This document shows, piece by piece, positions 17,882 through 28,237 of a stretch of DNA of 64,000 nt. Source of the DNA: Lactobacillus colini (GTDB lineage: Bacteria > Bacillota > Bacilli > Lactobacillales > Lactobacillaceae); assembly GCF_017874575.1 (NCBI RefSeq), contig NZ_JAGGLU010000002.1:1-64000 (forward strand), given 5' to 3'. The stretch's first letter is position 1; each line of letters starts with the position of its first letter. The notes under the pieces were generated by a model, which was not told the origin of the DNA, did no database searches, and worked only from the letters and a program-made list of their open reading frames with translations. The position numbers and the translations under genes were made by a program.

Positions 17882-18280
17882 TTACCAAACGTAGGCAATA
17901 ACTTCGCCGCCGACGTTCTTTTCTCTAGCTTCTTTATCAGTAATTACACCAGCAGAAGTAGAAATGATGGCAATGCCAAGACCATTAAGAACCTTTGGCA
18001 AGTTTTCTGCTTTAACATAGTTTCTTAAACCAGGTTTTGAAATACGCTTTAAACCAGAAATAACACGTTCATTATTTGGACCGTACTTCAAGAAGATCTT
18101 GATCATACCTTGCTTATTGTCTTCTTCAACTTGGTAATCACGAATGAAGCCTTCTTGCTTTAAGATCTCACTAAGTGATTTTTTCATTGATGATGCAGGA
18201 ATTTCAACTGAATCATGTCTTGCCATGTTAGCATTTCTGATTCTAGTTAAGTAATCTGCAATCGGATCTGTCATGACCAT
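17882..18280 (-). CDS. rpsH: 30S ribosomal protein S8
   Basis: S8 (132 residues) is a primary 16S rRNA binder, and in some bacteria a translational repressor of the spc operon. The N-terminus [28 protein letters not shown] and the C-terminal block [26 protein letters not shown] are typical. The frame starts [10 protein letters not shown] start two codons in, at the second Met, is also possible. Confidence 0.97.
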   Translation of the reverse strand: MVMTDPIADYLTRIRNANMARHDSVEIPASSMKKSLSEILKQEGFIRDYQVEEDNKQGMIKIFLKYGPNNERVISGLKRISKPGLRNYVKAENLPKVLNGLGIAIISTSAGVITDKEAREKNVGGEVIAYVW

Positions 18281-18305
18281 TTAATTTTGCCTCCTTTACC
18301 GTTAA

Positions 18306-18491
18306 TTACCAACTTGCCTTTTTAAGACCAGGGATTTGACCCTTGTGTGCTAAGTCTTTTAAGCAAATACGGCATAACTTAAACTTGCGGTAAACAGAGT
18401 GTGGACGGCCACATCTTTCGCAACGAGTGTATTCACGAGATGAGAACTTAGCAGGACGATGATTTCTGACGATTTGTGATGTTTTAGCCAT
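18306..18491 (-). CDS. rpsN: 30S ribosomal protein S14, zinc-binding form
   Basis: S14 type Z (61 residues). The short length and the four-cysteine zinc motif (CERC at about 24-27 and CRIC about 40-43) separate it from the longer zinc-free paralogue used by some Firmicutes in zinc starvation. It occupies the normal spc position between rplE and rpsH. Confidence 0.98.
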   Translation of the reverse strand: MAKTSQIVRNHRPAKFSSREYTRCERCGRPHSVYRKFKLCRICLKDLAHKGQIPGLKKASW

Positions 18492-18506
18492 TAATTGTCC
18501 TCCAAA

Positions 18507-19049
18507 TTATTTAGCAAACGGCATACCAAATTCTGCAAGAAGTTCACGAGCTTCTTCATCAGTATTGGCAGTAGTTACAATAACAACGTCCAAACCTCTT
18601 ACGCGGTTTACCTTGTCATAATCGATTTCTGGGAAAATCAATTGTTCCTTGATACCCAAAGTGTAGTTACCACGACCATCAAATGATCTTGAACTTACAC
18701 CACGGAAATCACGAACACGAGGAAGAGAAACGTTGATTAACTTGTCCAAGAAGTCGTACATTCTATCGCCTCTAAGAGTTACCTTAGCACCGATAGCCAT
18801 ACCTTCACGTAAACGGAAGTTGGCGATTGACTTCTTAGCTTTAGTAATCAAAGGTTTTTGACCAGCGATTAAAGTTAATTCTTCAACAGCTTCATCAAGA
18901 TTTTTTGCGTTGGAAACAGCGTCACCAACACCCATGTTTAACACAATCTTTTCAATCTTTGGAATTTGCATTACAGATTTGTAGTTAAACTTTTCGTTCA
19001 AAGCTGGAGCGATTTCTTTTGAGTATTTTTCAACTAAACGATTTGCCAT
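18507..19049 (-). CDS. rplE: 50S ribosomal protein L5
   Basis: L5 (180 residues) carries 5S rRNA into the central protuberance and touches P-site tRNA. Conserved stretches include [19 protein letters not shown] and, toward the end, [18 protein letters not shown] and [20 protein letters not shown]. It follows rplX and precedes rpsN. Confidence 0.98.
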   Translation of the reverse strand: MANRLVEKYSKEIAPALNEKFNYKSVMQIPKIEKIVLNMGVGDAVSNAKNLDEAVEELTLIAGQKPLITKAKKSIANFRLREGMAIGAKVTLRGDRMYDFLDKLINVSLPRVRDFRGVSSRSFDGRGNYTLGIKEQLIFPEIDYDKVNRVRGLDVVIVTTANTDEEARELLAEFGMPFAK

Positions 19050-19063
19050 TTATGTCCTCCTCC

Positions 19064-19312
19064 CTACTTCTTTTCTTCTTTTTTACTACTTGCTTTTGCA
19101 ATTACTTTTACGTTTGAAGCATGAATTGAACCTTCTTGTTCAACTACGCCACCATTAGCGTTAGTTTGTGAAGGCTTAACGTGCTTCTTGATTTTGTTGA
19201 TACCTTTGACAACGACACGGTTAGTTTTGGCGTTGACTGAAAGAACAGTACCTTCCTTGCCTTTGTCTTTACCGGCAATAACCTTTACTTTGTCACCTGT
19301 TTTAACAAACAT
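19064..19312 (-). CDS. rplX: 50S ribosomal protein L24
   Basis: L24 (82 residues) is an assembly initiator with a KOW fold, visible here as [21 protein letters not shown]. The middle KHVKPSQTN and [12 protein letters not shown] are typical. The C-terminus SSKKEEKK is a short charged tail, and the protein is somewhat shorter than the ~100 residues of many bacteria but normal for lactobacilli. Confidence 0.97.
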   Translation of the reverse strand: MFVKTGDKVKVIAGKDKGKEGTVLSVNAKTNRVVVKGINKIKKHVKPSQTNANGGVVEQEGSIHASNVKVIAKASSKKEEKK

Positions 19313-19333
19313 CAGTGCACCTCCCTAAAACTT

Positions 19334-19702
19334 CTACAATACTTCAGGAGCAAGAGATACGATCTTCATGAAATCGTGCTCACGCAGTTCACGGGCAACT
19401 GGCCCAAAAATACGAGTTCCACGAGGACTCTTATCAGCGTTGATTACAACTGCTGCATTTTCATCGAACTTAATGTATGAGCCATCTTCACGACGTGCAC
19501 CTGACTTTGTTCTAACAATAACTGCCTTAACAACGTCACCTTTTTTGACAACGCCACCTGGTGTTGCTTGTTTAACAGCACAGACTACGATGTCACCAAT
19601 ATTACCGGTTTTACGCTTAGAACCACCTAAAACTTTGATAACTAGAAGTTCTCTTGCACCGGAGTTGTCAGCAACCTTTAAACGGCTTTCGTGTTGGATC
19701 AC
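19334..19702 (-). CDS. rplN: 50S ribosomal protein L14
   Basis: L14 (122 residues) forms an intersubunit bridge and is the docking site of the silencing factor RsfS. The N-terminus [20 protein letters not shown] and the end [24 protein letters not shown] are diagnostic. First gene of the spc part here, 33 bases after rpsQ. Confidence 0.98.
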   Translation of the reverse strand: MIQHESRLKVADNSGARELLVIKVLGGSKRKTGNIGDIVVCAVKQATPGGVVKKGDVVKAVIVRTKSGARREDGSYIKFDENAAVVINADKSPRGTRIFGPVARELREHDFMKIVSLAPEVL

Positions 19703-19735
19703 TAGTTTATCCTCCCCTCAATAAAATCCGCGTAA

Positions 19736-20002
19736 CTAAATGGATTTCTTAACAATCTTAGTAAGACGGTAACGCTTCGCATGTGATAATGGACGAGTTT
19801 CCATGATACGAACAGTATCGCCAATCTTAGCTTCGTTGTTTTCATCGTGAGCGTAGTACTTCTTAGAATACTTGATACGCTTCTTATAAACAGGGTGGTT
19901 CTTGTAAGTATCAACAACAACTGTGATAGTCTTGTCCATCTTGTCAGAAACAACGCGACCTTGGTATACGTGACGACGGTTTCTTTCGTTAGTTTCGCTC
20001 AA
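19736..20002 (-). CDS. rpsQ: 30S ribosomal protein S17
   Basis: S17 (88 residues) binds 16S rRNA early in assembly through an OB fold. [19 protein letters not shown] and the C-terminal [20 protein letters not shown] are characteristic. It ends the S10 section, 21 bases after rpmC. Confidence 0.98.
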   Translation of the reverse strand: MSETNERNRRHVYQGRVVSDKMDKTITVVVDTYKNHPVYKKRIKYSKKYYAHDENNEAKIGDTVRIMETRPLSHAKRYRLTKIVKKSI

Positions 20003-20023
20003 GTTAATAACTCCCTTCCATCA

Positions 20024-20233
20024 CTAATTCTTACTTAATTCATTTTCGCTCAGAATAGTTTTAATTCTGGCAATGTTTTTGCGGACTTGTCTCAAGCGAG
20101 CGGTGTTCTCTAATTGACCCGTTGCTTGTTGGAAACGCAAGTTAAAGAGTTCTTCTTTATATTGCTTTTCCTTTTCTAACATTTGATCAGTGGTTAATGC
20201 TCTGATATCTTTAGCCTTCATTAGATTCGCCAC
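20024..20233 (-). CDS. rpmC: 50S ribosomal protein L29
   Basis: L29 (69 residues) sits at the exit tunnel, where trigger factor and SRP dock. It is a helical hairpin with [20 protein letters not shown] as the family signature. Its start overlaps the end of rplP by 23 bases, suggesting coupled translation. Confidence 0.97.
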   Translation of the reverse strand: MANLMKAKDIRALTTDQMLEKEKQYKEELFNLRFQQATGQLENTARLRQVRKNIARIKTILSENELSKN

Positions 20234-20648
20234 CTACTTCCGAACTCTTCTTAACAAACTTAGTCTTGATTGGGAGCTTGTTAGATGCAAGTCTTAATGC
20301 TTCACGAGCGACCTCTTCAGAAACGCCGCCGATTTCAAACATAACTTTGCCTCTCTTAACAACTGCTACCCAACCTGCTGGAGCACCTTTACCGGAACCC
20401 ATACGAACACCAACACCTTTAGCAGTGTAGGACTTTTGTGGGAAGATTTTAATCCAAACACGACCACCACGCTTCATGTAACGAGTCATGGCAATACGTG
20501 CAGCTTCGATTTGTCTGTTGGTAATCCAGTGAGATTCAACAGCTTGTAAACCATATTCACCAAATGCAACGGTCTTGCCACCTTTAGCTTCACCATGCAT
20601 CTTGCCGCGGAATTCACGACGGTGTTTTACACGCTTAGGTACTAACAC
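20211..20648 (-). CDS. rplP: 50S ribosomal protein L16
   Basis: L16 (145 residues) helps form the A-site region of the large subunit. [39 protein letters not shown] and the [15 protein letters not shown] region are standard. The frame opens with GTG at 20648, overlapping the rpsC stop as TAGTG, so translation is coupled. The next gene, rpmC, overlaps by 23 bases. Confidence 0.98.
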   Translation of the reverse strand: MLVPKRVKHRREFRGKMHGEAKGGKTVAFGEYGLQAVESHWITNRQIEAARIAMTRYMKRGGRVWIKIFPQKSYTAKGVGVRMGSGKGAPAGWVAVVKRGKVMFEIGGVSEEVAREALRLASNKLPIKTKFVKKSSEVGGESNEG

Positions 20649-21322
20649 TATTGGTTTCCTCCCTTCGCTTTCTTAGAAGCAGGCTTGTTTTTACGTTGTG
20701 GTAAAATTTCACCACGATTAATCCAAGTCTTAACACCAATTTGACCATAAGTGGTGTAAGCTTCTACCCATGCATAATCAATATCTGCTCTTAAGGTATG
20801 AAGTGGAACACTACCTTCAGTGTGCCATTCTCTTCTAGCCATATCTGCACCGTTTAAACGACCTGCAGTTTGAACCTTAATACCTTTAGCACCTGAACGC
20901 ATAGATCTTTGAGTTGCTTGACGAGTAGCACGTCTGAAAGCGATTCTTGCTTCTAATTGACGAGCAATACTTTCACCAACTAATTTTGCATCTAAGTCAG
21001 GCTTTTTAATTTCAACAATGTTAATGTGAACGTTCTTCTTAGTTAAGGCGTTAAGTTGCTTTCTTAAAGATTCAACTTCTTTACCACCTTTACCAATAAC
21101 CATACCAGGCTTAGCAGTATGAATAGAAATATTAATTCTATTTGCTGCACGTTCGATTTCTACAGTGGAAACAGAAGCATCAGCTAACTTTTCAGAGATG
21201 AACTTTCTAATACGTAAATCTTCATTTAAAGTGTCAGCGTAATCTTTGTCTGCATACCACTTTGCTTCCCAATCACGGTTAACACCAAGACGGAAACCAT
21301 TTGGGTTGATTTTTTGACCCAT
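20648..21322 (-). CDS. rpsC: 30S ribosomal protein S3
   Basis: S3 (224 residues) lines the mRNA entry channel. [22 protein letters not shown] starts the protein. A KH domain follows ([18 protein letters not shown] near 95). The C-terminal domain holds [25 protein letters not shown] short lysine-rich tail ends it. It is in S10 order after rplV. Confidence 0.98.
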   Translation of the reverse strand: MGQKINPNGFRLGVNRDWEAKWYADKDYADTLNEDLRIRKFISEKLADASVSTVEIERAANRINISIHTAKPGMVIGKGGKEVESLRKQLNALTKKNVHINIVEIKKPDLDAKLVGESIARQLEARIAFRRATRQATQRSMRSGAKGIKVQTAGRLNGADMARREWHTEGSVPLHTLRADIDYAWVEAYTTYGQIGVKTWINRGEILPQRKNKPASKKAKGGNQ

Positions 21323-21336
21323 TAAATTTACCTCCC

Positions 21337-21690
21337 TTAATCGTTCTTCTCAGAAACTACAACGACTACGTGGCTGGTTCTCTTGTTAATTGGAGAAGCC
21401 ATACCTTTAGCACGTGGACGAAATCTCTTTAAAGTTGCGCCTTCGTTAACATATGCTTCTGATACGTAAAGGTTTGCACTTTCAAGATCATAATTATGTT
21501 CTGCGTTAGCAATTGCTGATTTCAAAACTTTTTCAACGATTGGGGAAGCAGCTCTTGGCGTAAATTCTAAGATAGCTAATGCTTCGGCAACGCTCTTACC
21601 GCGGATAAGGTCTACAACCAAGCGGGCTTTTCTAGGAGCGATGCGAACAGTTCTTGCTTCAGCTTTAGCTGAACTAATTTGTTCTGCCAT
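21337..21690 (-). CDS. rplV: 50S ribosomal protein L22
   Basis: L22 (117 residues) has an extended hairpin reaching into the exit tunnel. [23 protein letters not shown] and the hairpin [24 protein letters not shown] look wild type at the macrolide-related loop. It follows rpsS and precedes rpsC. Confidence 0.98.
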   Translation of the reverse strand: MAEQISSAKAEARTVRIAPRKARLVVDLIRGKSVAEALAILEFTPRAASPIVEKVLKSAIANAEHNYDLESANLYVSEAYVNEGATLKRFRPRAKGMASPINKRTSHVVVVVSEKND

Positions 21691-21708
21691 TTATATGTTT
21701 CTCCTTTC

Positions 21709-21990
21709 TTATTTAGTAGTAGTTGCCTTATCAGCAGCCTTGTGGCCGTGGAAAGTTCTAGTAGGCACAAATTCACCTAATTTGTGACCAACCATGTCTT
21801 CAGTAACATAAACTGGGACATGCTTTCTGCCATCGTATACAGCTATTGTATAACCAACAAAGGAAGGGAAAATAGTTGAACGACGGGACCAGGTTTTAAT
21901 TACTTGCTTCTTTTCGGAGCCTTCTTGGGCTTCGATCTTCTTTAAAAGGCTTGCATCTGCGAAAGGACCTTTTTTAATACTACGGCTCAT
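21709..21990 (-). CDS. rpsS: 30S ribosomal protein S19
   Basis: S19 (93 residues) forms a complex with S13 in the head. [41 protein letters not shown] and [15 protein letters not shown] are diagnostic. It is 22 bases after rplB. Confidence 0.98.
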   Translation of the reverse strand: MSRSIKKGPFADASLLKKIEAQEGSEKKQVIKTWSRRSTIFPSFVGYTIAVYDGRKHVPVYVTEDMVGHKLGEFVPTRTFHGHKAADKATTTK

Positions 21991-22012
21991 TAATTAACCT
22001 CCTTTTGTTTAA

Positions 22013-22849
22013 CTATTTGTTACCCTTACGGTGACGAATAATAAGCTTTTCACTTCTAGCCTTAGAGTTTCTAGTCTTGATACCACGAGCCTTTTTACCC
22101 CATGGAGTCATAGGTTGTGGACGACCAACTGGAGCCTTACCTTCACCACCACCATGTGGGTGATCGTTAGGGTTCATTACGGAACCACGAGATTGTGGAC
22201 GCTTGCCCAACCAACGTTTACGACCAGCTTTACCTAATTGAATTAATGAGTGTTGTTCATTACCAACTGAACCGATAGTAGCACGGCAAGCTGATAAAAT
22301 TTTACGAACTTCGCCACTTTGTAATCTGATTAAAGCGTACTTACCATCGAAACCAAGTACTTGTGCAACAGTACCTGCACTTCTTACTAATTGACCACCC
22401 TTACCTGGCTTAAGTTCAATGTTATGAATTTCAGTACCTGCAGGGATAGCTGATAATGGTAATGCGTTACCTGGCTTGATGTCAGCATCTGCACCAGATT
22501 CAACAATATCGCCTACTTTTAAGCCTTTTGGAGCTAAAATGTAAGCTTTAATACCATCAGTGTAGTGAAGAAGAGCAATGTTAGCAGTTCTGTTTGGATC
22601 GTATTCGATTGCCTTAACTACTGCATGTACATCATCTTTGTTACGCTTGAAGTCAATGATACGGTATTTTTGCTTGTGACCACCGCCACGGTGTCTAACA
22701 GTAATATGACCGTAAGAGTTACGACCAGCAGTATGACTTTGTGATTCAAGTAAAGTCTTTTCAGGCTTAGTCTTGGTAATCTCAGCAAAGTCAGAAGAAG
22801 TCATATTACGTCTGCCGTTTGTGGTTGGCTTATATTTAATAATTGCCAA
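22013..22849 (-). CDS. rplB: 50S ribosomal protein L2
   Basis: L2 (278 residues) is essential for subunit association and peptidyl transfer. The central SH3-like region, [20 protein letters not shown], and the C-terminal stretch with the conserved His ([18 protein letters not shown]) are present. The end [11 protein letters not shown] is typical. It follows rplW in S10 order. Confidence 0.98.
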   Translation of the reverse strand: MAIIKYKPTTNGRRNMTSSDFAEITKTKPEKTLLESQSHTAGRNSYGHITVRHRGGGHKQKYRIIDFKRNKDDVHAVVKAIEYDPNRTANIALLHYTDGIKAYILAPKGLKVGDIVESGADADIKPGNALPLSAIPAGTEIHNIELKPGKGGQLVRSAGTVAQVLGFDGKYALIRLQSGEVRKILSACRATIGSVGNEQHSLIQLGKAGRKRWLGKRPQSRGSVMNPNDHPHGGGEGKAPVGRPQPMTPWGKKARGIKTRNSKARSEKLIIRHRKGNK

Positions 22850-22865
22850 TTGACTGACCTCCTAA

Positions 22866-23174
22866 TTACTTATCTTCTTTAGTCTCGTTATTGTCATTGA
22901 AGATCTTAATTGCATTAGAATCTTCAGTTAAAGTAACGATTGCTTTTCTACGACGAGCAGTCTTACCAGTATAACGACCGACTCTCTTTTCTTTTCCACG
23001 GACATTCATAATGTTAACTTTTTTAACTTTTACATCAAAAATTTCTTCGATAGCATTACGAACTTGAGTCTTGGTAGCTGACACAAGAACATCAAAAGTG
23101 TACTTATTATCATCCATTAAATCCATGGATTTTTCGGTTACTACAGGGCGTAAGATGATATCATGTGCATCCAT
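22866..23174 (-). CDS. rplW: 50S ribosomal protein L23
   Basis: L23 (102 residues) is the exit-tunnel docking site for trigger factor and [26 protein letters not shown] and [23 protein letters not shown] are typical. The acidic tail [10 protein letters not shown] is slightly longer than average. Its ATG overlaps the rplD stop by one base. Confidence 0.98.
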   Translation of the reverse strand: MDAHDIILRPVVTEKSMDLMDDNKYTFDVLVSATKTQVRNAIEEIFDVKVKKVNIMNVRGKEKRVGRYTGKTARRRKAIVTLTEDSNAIKIFNDNNETKEDK

Positions 23175-23791
23175 TATGCCAAAACCTCCTCAATTCTCTT
23201 AATAGCGTCTTGAGTTAATAACAGTTTATCGTAGTTAACCGCATCAACAATATTTAAGCCATTTACAGGAACAACCTTAACCTTTGGAAGGTTTTTACCT
23301 GATAATTGGACATTCTTGTCATCAGAAACTACTAACACCTTACCGTTAATCTTTGCGCTATCTAAAACAGCTAACAAATCCTTAGTCTTAGGTGCAGCTA
23401 AAGTTAATTGATCAAGAACAACCAATTCGTTGTCAGCAACTTTTTGGGAAAGAACTGACTTCATAGCTAAACGACGCGCCTTACGTGGCATGCTCATCTT
23501 GTATGAACGTGGAGTAGGACCGAATACAGTACCACCACCACGCCATTGTGGGGCTCTAATGGAACCTTGACGAGCACGACCAGTTCCCTTTTGTCTCCAA
23601 GGCTTCTTACCACCACCACGAACAGCAGATCTGTTCTTTACAGCGGAAGTACCTTGGCGCATGCCGGCTCTTTGTCTAATAATAGCATCAAATACAACAC
23701 TTTCATTAGGTTCAATGCCGAAGATTTCTTCATTTAAATCAACGTTACCAGCTGATTTACCTTTTTGATCGATAACTTGCAAATTAGCCAT
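23174..23791 (-). CDS. rplD: 50S ribosomal protein L4
   Basis: L4 (205 residues) has a long loop into the exit tunnel, visible as [19 protein letters not shown] (about 60-80), where macrolide resistance changes arise; it looks wild type. In E. coli and bacilli L4 also represses its own S10 operon through the leader RNA, relevant to the leader upstream of rpsJ. Start [15 protein letters not shown]. Confidence 0.98.
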   Translation of the reverse strand: MANLQVIDQKGKSAGNVDLNEEIFGIEPNESVVFDAIIRQRAGMRQGTSAVKNRSAVRGGGKKPWRQKGTGRARQGSIRAPQWRGGGTVFGPTPRSYKMSMPRKARRLAMKSVLSQKVADNELVVLDQLTLAAPKTKDLLAVLDSAKINGKVLVVSDDKNVQLSGKNLPKVKVVPVNGLNIVDAVNYDKLLLTQDAIKRIEEVLA

Positions 23792-23805
23792 TATAGTCCT
23801 CCTTC

Positions 23806-24435
23806 CTATTTAGCAGCTTTTACAGCAGACTTAACAAAAATTAATGAATTCTTTGCACCTGGAACATTACCCTTGATAAGTAATACGTTCTTTTCTGGTA
23901 CAACTTTTTCAATTACTAAGTTTTGAACAGTGACTTTTTTGCCACCCATGTGACCAGGTAATCTCTTACCCTTAGGTACACGGTTAATAATTGAACCCAT
24001 AGAACCTGCGATTCTGTGGTATCTTGAACCGTGAGTTTCAGGACCTCTTGATTGGCCCCAACGCTTGATATTACCTTGAGTACCATGACCCTTTGAAGTT
24101 CCAGTAACGTCAACAACGTCACCTTCACTAAATGAGTCCACCGTGATTTCTGAGCCGACTTCGTAGTCCTTAAGCTCTACATCGCGGATTTCTCGAATGA
24201 AGCGCTTAGGTGAAGTCTTTGCTTTTGCAGCATGACCTTTGGCTGGCTTGTTGCTCAATACTTCACGCATATCTTGGTAACCTAATTGAACTGCTTCGTA
24301 ACCATCTGATTCGTTAGTCTTAACTTGTAAAACTACGTTAGGGGTTGCTTCAACAACAGTTACAGGAACCAAAATACCATTTTCAGTGAAGATTTGAGTC
24401 ATACCGACCTTTTTTCCTAAGATTCCTTTGGTCAT
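23806..24435 (-). CDS. rplC: 50S ribosomal protein L3
   Basis: L3 (209 residues) is an early assembly protein reaching toward the peptidyl-transferase centre. [20 protein letters not shown] and [21 protein letters not shown] with [12 protein letters not shown] are conserved. It follows rpsJ by 28 bases. Confidence 0.98.
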   Translation of the reverse strand: MTKGILGKKVGMTQIFTENGILVPVTVVEATPNVVLQVKTNESDGYEAVQLGYQDMREVLSNKPAKGHAAKAKTSPKRFIREIRDVELKDYEVGSEITVDSFSEGDVVDVTGTSKGHGTQGNIKRWGQSRGPETHGSRYHRIAGSMGSIINRVPKGKRLPGHMGGKKVTVQNLVIEKVVPEKNVLLIKGNVPGAKNSLIFVKSAVKAAK

Positions 24436-24463
24436 GATTACACCTCCATATTTATTTTACTAA

Positions 24464-24772
24464 TTATAATTTAATCTCGATATCTACGCCGCTTGGAAGA
24501 TCAAGCTTCATTAATGAATCAACAGTCTTAGGTGTTGGATTCAAAATATCAATTAAACGCTTGTGCGTACGAATTTCAAATTGTTCACGTGAGTCCTTGT
24601 TCTTGTGTGGTGAACGTAATACAGTGAACAAAGTTCTTTCAGTAGGCAATGGAACTGGACCTGAAATTTCTGCACCAGTTCTTTGCGCAGTTGCTACGAT
24701 TTTAGCAGCTGATTCATCGAGAATACCATGTTCGTAAGACTTTAATCTAATACGAATTTGTTGACTTGCCAT
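24464..24772 (-). CDS. rpsJ: 30S ribosomal protein S10
   Basis: S10 (102 residues), also a partner in antitermination (NusE). [21 protein letters not shown] and the later [26 protein letters not shown] match the family. It is the first gene of the long S10-spc-alpha transcript that runs leftward to rplQ. An unusually long leader and a good promoter lie upstream. Confidence 0.98.
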   Translation of the reverse strand: MASQQIRIRLKSYEHGILDESAAKIVATAQRTGAEISGPVPLPTERTLFTVLRSPHKNKDSREQFEIRTHKRLIDILNPTPKTVDSLMKLDLPSGVDIEIKL

Positions 24773-24779
24773 CTAATAA

Positions 24780-24919
24780 CCTCCTTCGTCTTCTTTTAAA
24801 GATGACTAGCTCGGCAAAAATTACCGACCACCTCTGTGGCAATGCAGCCTGGTGTGCCGCAACCTTTTGCGTCAAAGCATATAACGTGCAAGAGCAGACT
24901 GTACCCCTTAAATTGCACG
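24780..24919 (-). ncRNA. Candidate S10 operon leader RNA
   Basis: The predicted transcript start lies near 24919, giving about 140 bases before rpsJ with several stems: CGCAA / TTGCG, GGCA...TGCC, CCAC / GTGG and CGGTAA / TTGCCG. The leader is more G+C-rich than neighbouring spacers, suggesting functional structure. L4-responsive S10 leaders are known in several bacteria. Whether L4 binds here is not shown. Confidence 0.45.
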
Positions 24920-24925
24920 ATTTAT

Positions 24926-24954
24926 ATTGTACTGGGTATTTTCTTAAATATCAA
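24926..24954 (-). promoter_or_regulatory. S10 operon promoter
   Basis: On the minus strand TTGATA (24949-24954), a 17-base spacer, then TACAAT (24926-24931). It would start the transcript carrying the S10, spc and alpha genes. Confidence 0.75.
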
Positions 24955-25004
24955 GGGGTTTGATAAAAATAATTAAATTCATTTTTAAATTTAAAATTTT
25001 GGGC

Positions 25005-25037
25005 ATAAAAAAACACCGGAATGCTCCGATGCTTTTT
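25005..25037 (-). terminator. Terminator after fusA
   Basis: A minus-strand hairpin GCATCGGA / TCCGGTG with a GCAT loop, followed by seven T, lies right after the fusA stop. It separates the str operon from the S10 operon promoter. Confidence 0.8.
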
Positions 25038-25047
25038 ATTTAAAAAA

Positions 25048-27147
25048 TTATTCAGCGCTGTTATTGCCACCGCGTTCTTTAATAATTTCTTCTTGGATTG
25101 ACTTAGGAGTTGGTGAATAGTGGTCAAATACCATTGTGAATGTACCACGACCTTGAGTTGATGAACGCAAAGTAGTTGCGTAACCAAACATTTCTGAAAG
25201 TGGAACAAATGAGTTAATAACCTTAGCACCAGCTCTGTCTTCCATACCTTCCATAGTACCACGACGAGCAGTAAGTGAACCCATAACGTCACCCAAGTAT
25301 TCTTCTGGAGTAGTTACTTGAACCTTCATAATTGGTTCTAAGACTACAGCACCAGCCTTAGATGCAGCGTTCTTCAAGGCAAGAGATGCAGCAACTTTGA
25401 AGGCAGCTTCTGATGAGTCGACTTCGTGGTAACTACCATCATATAATTTAGCCTTAACGTCAATTAATGGGTAACCAGCAAGAACACCATTCTTCATAGC
25501 TTCTTGTAAACCTTGGTCAACTGAAGGAATGAATTCACGAGGAACAACACCACCAACGATAGCGTCTTCGAATTCGTAACCCTTACCTTCTTCATTAGGA
25601 GTAAATTCAACCCAAACATCACCATATTGACCTTTACCACCAGATTGACGTACAAACTTACCTTGTGCCTTAGCTGGCTTGGTGAAAGTTTCACGGTAAG
25701 CAACTTGTGGCTTACCAATCTTAGCAGCAACGTTGAATTCACGCTTCATACGTTCAACCATGATATCTAAGTGTAATTCACCCATACCAGAAATTAAAGT
25801 TTGACCAGTTTCTGGGTTAGTTTCTGCACGGAAAGTTGGATCTTCTTCAGTAAGCTTTTGTAAAGCAACGTCCATCTTATCACGGTCAGCCTTAGATTCT
25901 GGTTCAACAGAAACTTGGATAACTGGGTCTGGAACTTGTAAGCTTTCCAAAATAAGTGGGTGATCTGGATCAGTCAATGAATCACCAGTAGTAGTGTTCT
26001 TCAAACCGATAGCACCAGCAATATCACCTGAGAATACTTCTGGAATTTCAGTTCTTGAGTTAGCGTGCATTTGAAGCAAACGACCTACACGTTCACGTGA
26101 GTTCTTAGATGCATTCAAAACGTATGAACCTGATTGAAGAGTACCAGTGTAAACACGGATGAAAGTTAAACGACCTACGAATGGGTCAGTTGCAATCTTA
26201 AATGCTAAGGCAGCAAATGGCTTGTTGTCATCAGCAATAAGTTCAACTTCATCACCAGTCTTAGGATTATGTGCAACATAAGGTTTAACATCAAGTGGTG
26301 ATGGTAAGTAATCTACAACACCATCAAGCATCATTTGAACACCCTTGTTCTTGAATGCTGAACCTGCATAAACTGGGAAGAATTCCAAGTCTAAAGTAGC
26401 CTTACGGATAGCAGCCTTTAATTCATCGTTTGAAATTTCTTCACCGCCAAGGTATTTTTCCATGATGTTGTCATCAACATCAGCAACGGCTTCAATTAAT
26501 GCTGCACGACGCTTTTCAGCTTCTTCCTTGTATTCGTCAGGAACTGGAACAGTTTCCCACTTAGCACCAAGCTTATCTTCGTCATAGATATCAGCAACCA
26601 TTTCGATTAAGTCGATAACACCTTCAAAAGTATCAGCTGAACCGATTGGCATTTGAACGGCATGAGCATTAGCATTTAAACGTTCATGTAAAGATTCAAC
26701 TGACTTGTCAAAATCAGCACCAATCTTATCCATCTTGTTAACGAAAACAATACGTGGAACACCGTAAGTTTCAGCTTGACGCCAAACATTTTCAGTTTGT
26801 GGTTCTACACCAGCTTGAGCATCCAAAACAGTTACAGCACCGTCAAGAACACGAAGTGAACGTTCTACTTCTATAGTAAAGTCAACGTGTCCTGGGGTGT
26901 CGATGATGTTAACACGGTAATCATTCCATTGAGCAGTAGTAGCTGCGGAAGTAATAGTGATACCACGTTCTTTTTCTTCGTCCATCCAGTCCATTTGTGA
27001 ATCACCTTCGTGAGTTTCACCAATTTTGTGGATCTTACCAGTATAGTACAAAATACGTTCAGTAGTAGTAGTCTTACCAGCATCAATGTGGGCCATGATA
27101 CCGATATTACGTGTCTTTTCCAAAGGGAATTCACGTTTGTTAGCCAT
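25048..27147 (-). CDS. fusA: Elongation factor G
   Basis: EF-G (699 residues) catalyses GTP-driven translocation and, with RRF, ribosome recycling. G1 AHIDAGKT is at 19-26, G3 DTPGHVDF near 84, and G4 NKMDK near 138. The C-terminal domains hold the GMGELHLDI and [16 protein letters not shown] blocks. It is the last gene of the str operon; tuf is not adjacent here, as in many lactobacilli. Confidence 0.98.
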   Translation of the reverse strand: MANKREFPLEKTRNIGIMAHIDAGKTTTTERILYYTGKIHKIGETHEGDSQMDWMDEEKERGITITSAATTAQWNDYRVNIIDTPGHVDFTIEVERSLRVLDGAVTVLDAQAGVEPQTENVWRQAETYGVPRIVFVNKMDKIGADFDKSVESLHERLNANAHAVQMPIGSADTFEGVIDLIEMVADIYDEDKLGAKWETVPVPDEYKEEAEKRRAALIEAVADVDDNIMEKYLGGEEISNDELKAAIRKATLDLEFFPVYAGSAFKNKGVQMMLDGVVDYLPSPLDVKPYVAHNPKTGDEVELIADDNKPFAALAFKIATDPFVGRLTFIRVYTGTLQSGSYVLNASKNSRERVGRLLQMHANSRTEIPEVFSGDIAGAIGLKNTTTGDSLTDPDHPLILESLQVPDPVIQVSVEPESKADRDKMDVALQKLTEEDPTFRAETNPETGQTLISGMGELHLDIMVERMKREFNVAAKIGKPQVAYRETFTKPAKAQGKFVRQSGGKGQYGDVWVEFTPNEEGKGYEFEDAIVGGVVPREFIPSVDQGLQEAMKNGVLAGYPLIDVKAKLYDGSYHEVDSSEAAFKVAASLALKNAASKAGAVVLEPIMKVQVTTPEEYLGDVMGSLTARRGTMEGMEDRAGAKVINSFVPLSEMFGYATTLRSSTQGRGTFTMVFDHYSPTPKSIQEEIIKERGGNNSAE

Positions 27148-27175
27148 AAAATATATCTCCTTTAAAAACTAACGA

Positions 27176-27646
27176 TTAGTAGCGGTAGTGAGCAAATGCA
27201 CGGTTTGCTTCTGCCATTCTGTGGACGTCTTCACGTTTCTTAACTGCAGAACCAGTGTTGTTTGCAGCATCCATGATTTCGTTTGCAAGACGTTCGTCCA
27301 TAGTGTGTTCATTACGTAAACGTGCGTATGAAACGATCCATCTTAAACCAAGAGTAGTTCTTCTTTCTGGGCGAACTTCAACTGGGATTTGGTAGTTAGA
27401 ACCACCGATACGGCGAGCTTTAACTTCCAATACAGGCATAACATTGTTCATTGCTTCTTCAAAAACTTCAACTGGTTCTCTACCAGTCTTGTCCTTAATA
27501 ATGTTAAAAGCATCGTAAAGAATTGAAGATGCCTTTGCCTTCTTACCATCAATCATTAAGTGGTTTACTAACTTAGTAACCAACTTAGAGTTATAAACTG
27601 GATCTGCTAAAACGTCTCTCTTAGCAACTTTACCTTTTCTAGGCAT
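27176..27646 (-). CDS. rpsG: 30S ribosomal protein S7
   Basis: S7 (156 residues) initiates assembly of the 30S head. The start [20 protein letters not shown] and the arm [21 protein letters not shown] are characteristic, as is [21 protein letters not shown]. It follows rpsL by 15 bases and precedes fusA in the str operon. Confidence 0.98.
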   Translation of the reverse strand: MPRKGKVAKRDVLADPVYNSKLVTKLVNHLMIDGKKAKASSILYDAFNIIKDKTGREPVEVFEEAMNNVMPVLEVKARRIGGSNYQIPVEVRPERRTTLGLRWIVSYARLRNEHTMDERLANEIMDAANNTGSAVKKREDVHRMAEANRAFAHYRY

Positions 27647-27661
27647 TCGTAATTCCTCCTA

Positions 27662-28069
27662 TTAGTCCTTCTTTGCACCGTACTTAGAACGGCCTTGCTT
27701 TCTGCCATCAACACCTGCAGTATCCAAAGCACCACGAATAATGTGGTAACGAACACCAGGAAGGTCCTTTACACGACCACCACGAATTAATACAACTGAG
27801 TGTTCTTGCAAGTTGTGACCAATACCAGGGATGTAAGCAGTAACTTCGATCATGTTTGAAAGGCGAACACGAGCATACTTACGTAATGCTGAGTTAGGCT
27901 TCTTAGGTGTCATAGTACCTACACGAGTAGCAACACCACGCATTTGTGGAGCTGGAGTGTAGTTCATCTTCTTCTTCATACTATTGTAAGAATAGTTTAA
28001 AGCTGGTGAGTTAGATTTAGTCGTCTTTGAGTGACGGCCTTTTCTAACCAATTGGTTAATTGTTGGCAT
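27662..28069 (-). CDS. rpsL: 30S ribosomal protein S12
   Basis: S12 (135 residues) controls decoding accuracy. [12 protein letters not shown] starts it. The streptomycin-related sites keep the wild-type lysines ([11 protein letters not shown] and [13 protein letters not shown]), so no ribosomal streptomycin resistance is predicted here. First gene of the str operon. Confidence 0.98.
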   Translation of the reverse strand: MPTINQLVRKGRHSKTTKSNSPALNYSYNSMKKKMNYTPAPQMRGVATRVGTMTPKKPNSALRKYARVRLSNMIEVTAYIPGIGHNLQEHSVVLIRGGRVKDLPGVRYHIIRGALDTAGVDGRKQGRSKYGAKKD

Positions 28070-28094
28070 TAAATGTTCCTCCTAATTTGTTCAC

Positions 28095-28129
28095 ACATCC
28101 GGGAGTTTCTTTTTCGACCTCACGGACAT
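28095..28129 (-). promoter_or_regulatory. Leader hairpin upstream of rpsL
   Basis: The minus strand has ATGTCCGTGAG paired with CTCCCGGATGT (arms 28119-28129 and 28095-28105), with mostly Watson-Crick and two G-U pairs. It occurs in the str operon leader between the transcript start and the rpsL ribosome binding site. It may be an autoregulatory site for an str operon protein (S7 in E. coli), or only a stabilising structure. Confidence 0.4.
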
Positions 28130-28151
28130 CGTATTTATATGCACAAGGAAT

Positions 28152-28180
28152 AGTTTAACGCGAATAAAGTTGTGGGTCAA
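28152..28180 (-). promoter_or_regulatory. str operon promoter
   Basis: On the minus strand TTGACC (28175-28180), spacer 17, TAAACT (28152-28157). It lies upstream of rpsL and very close to the start of the oppositely oriented prepilin peptidase gene. Confidence 0.75.
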
Positions 28181-28237
28181 CAATATTTTTAAGAGATTTT
28201 TGACATTTTTTGCGTATATAAACTTGAGGTGACAAAA

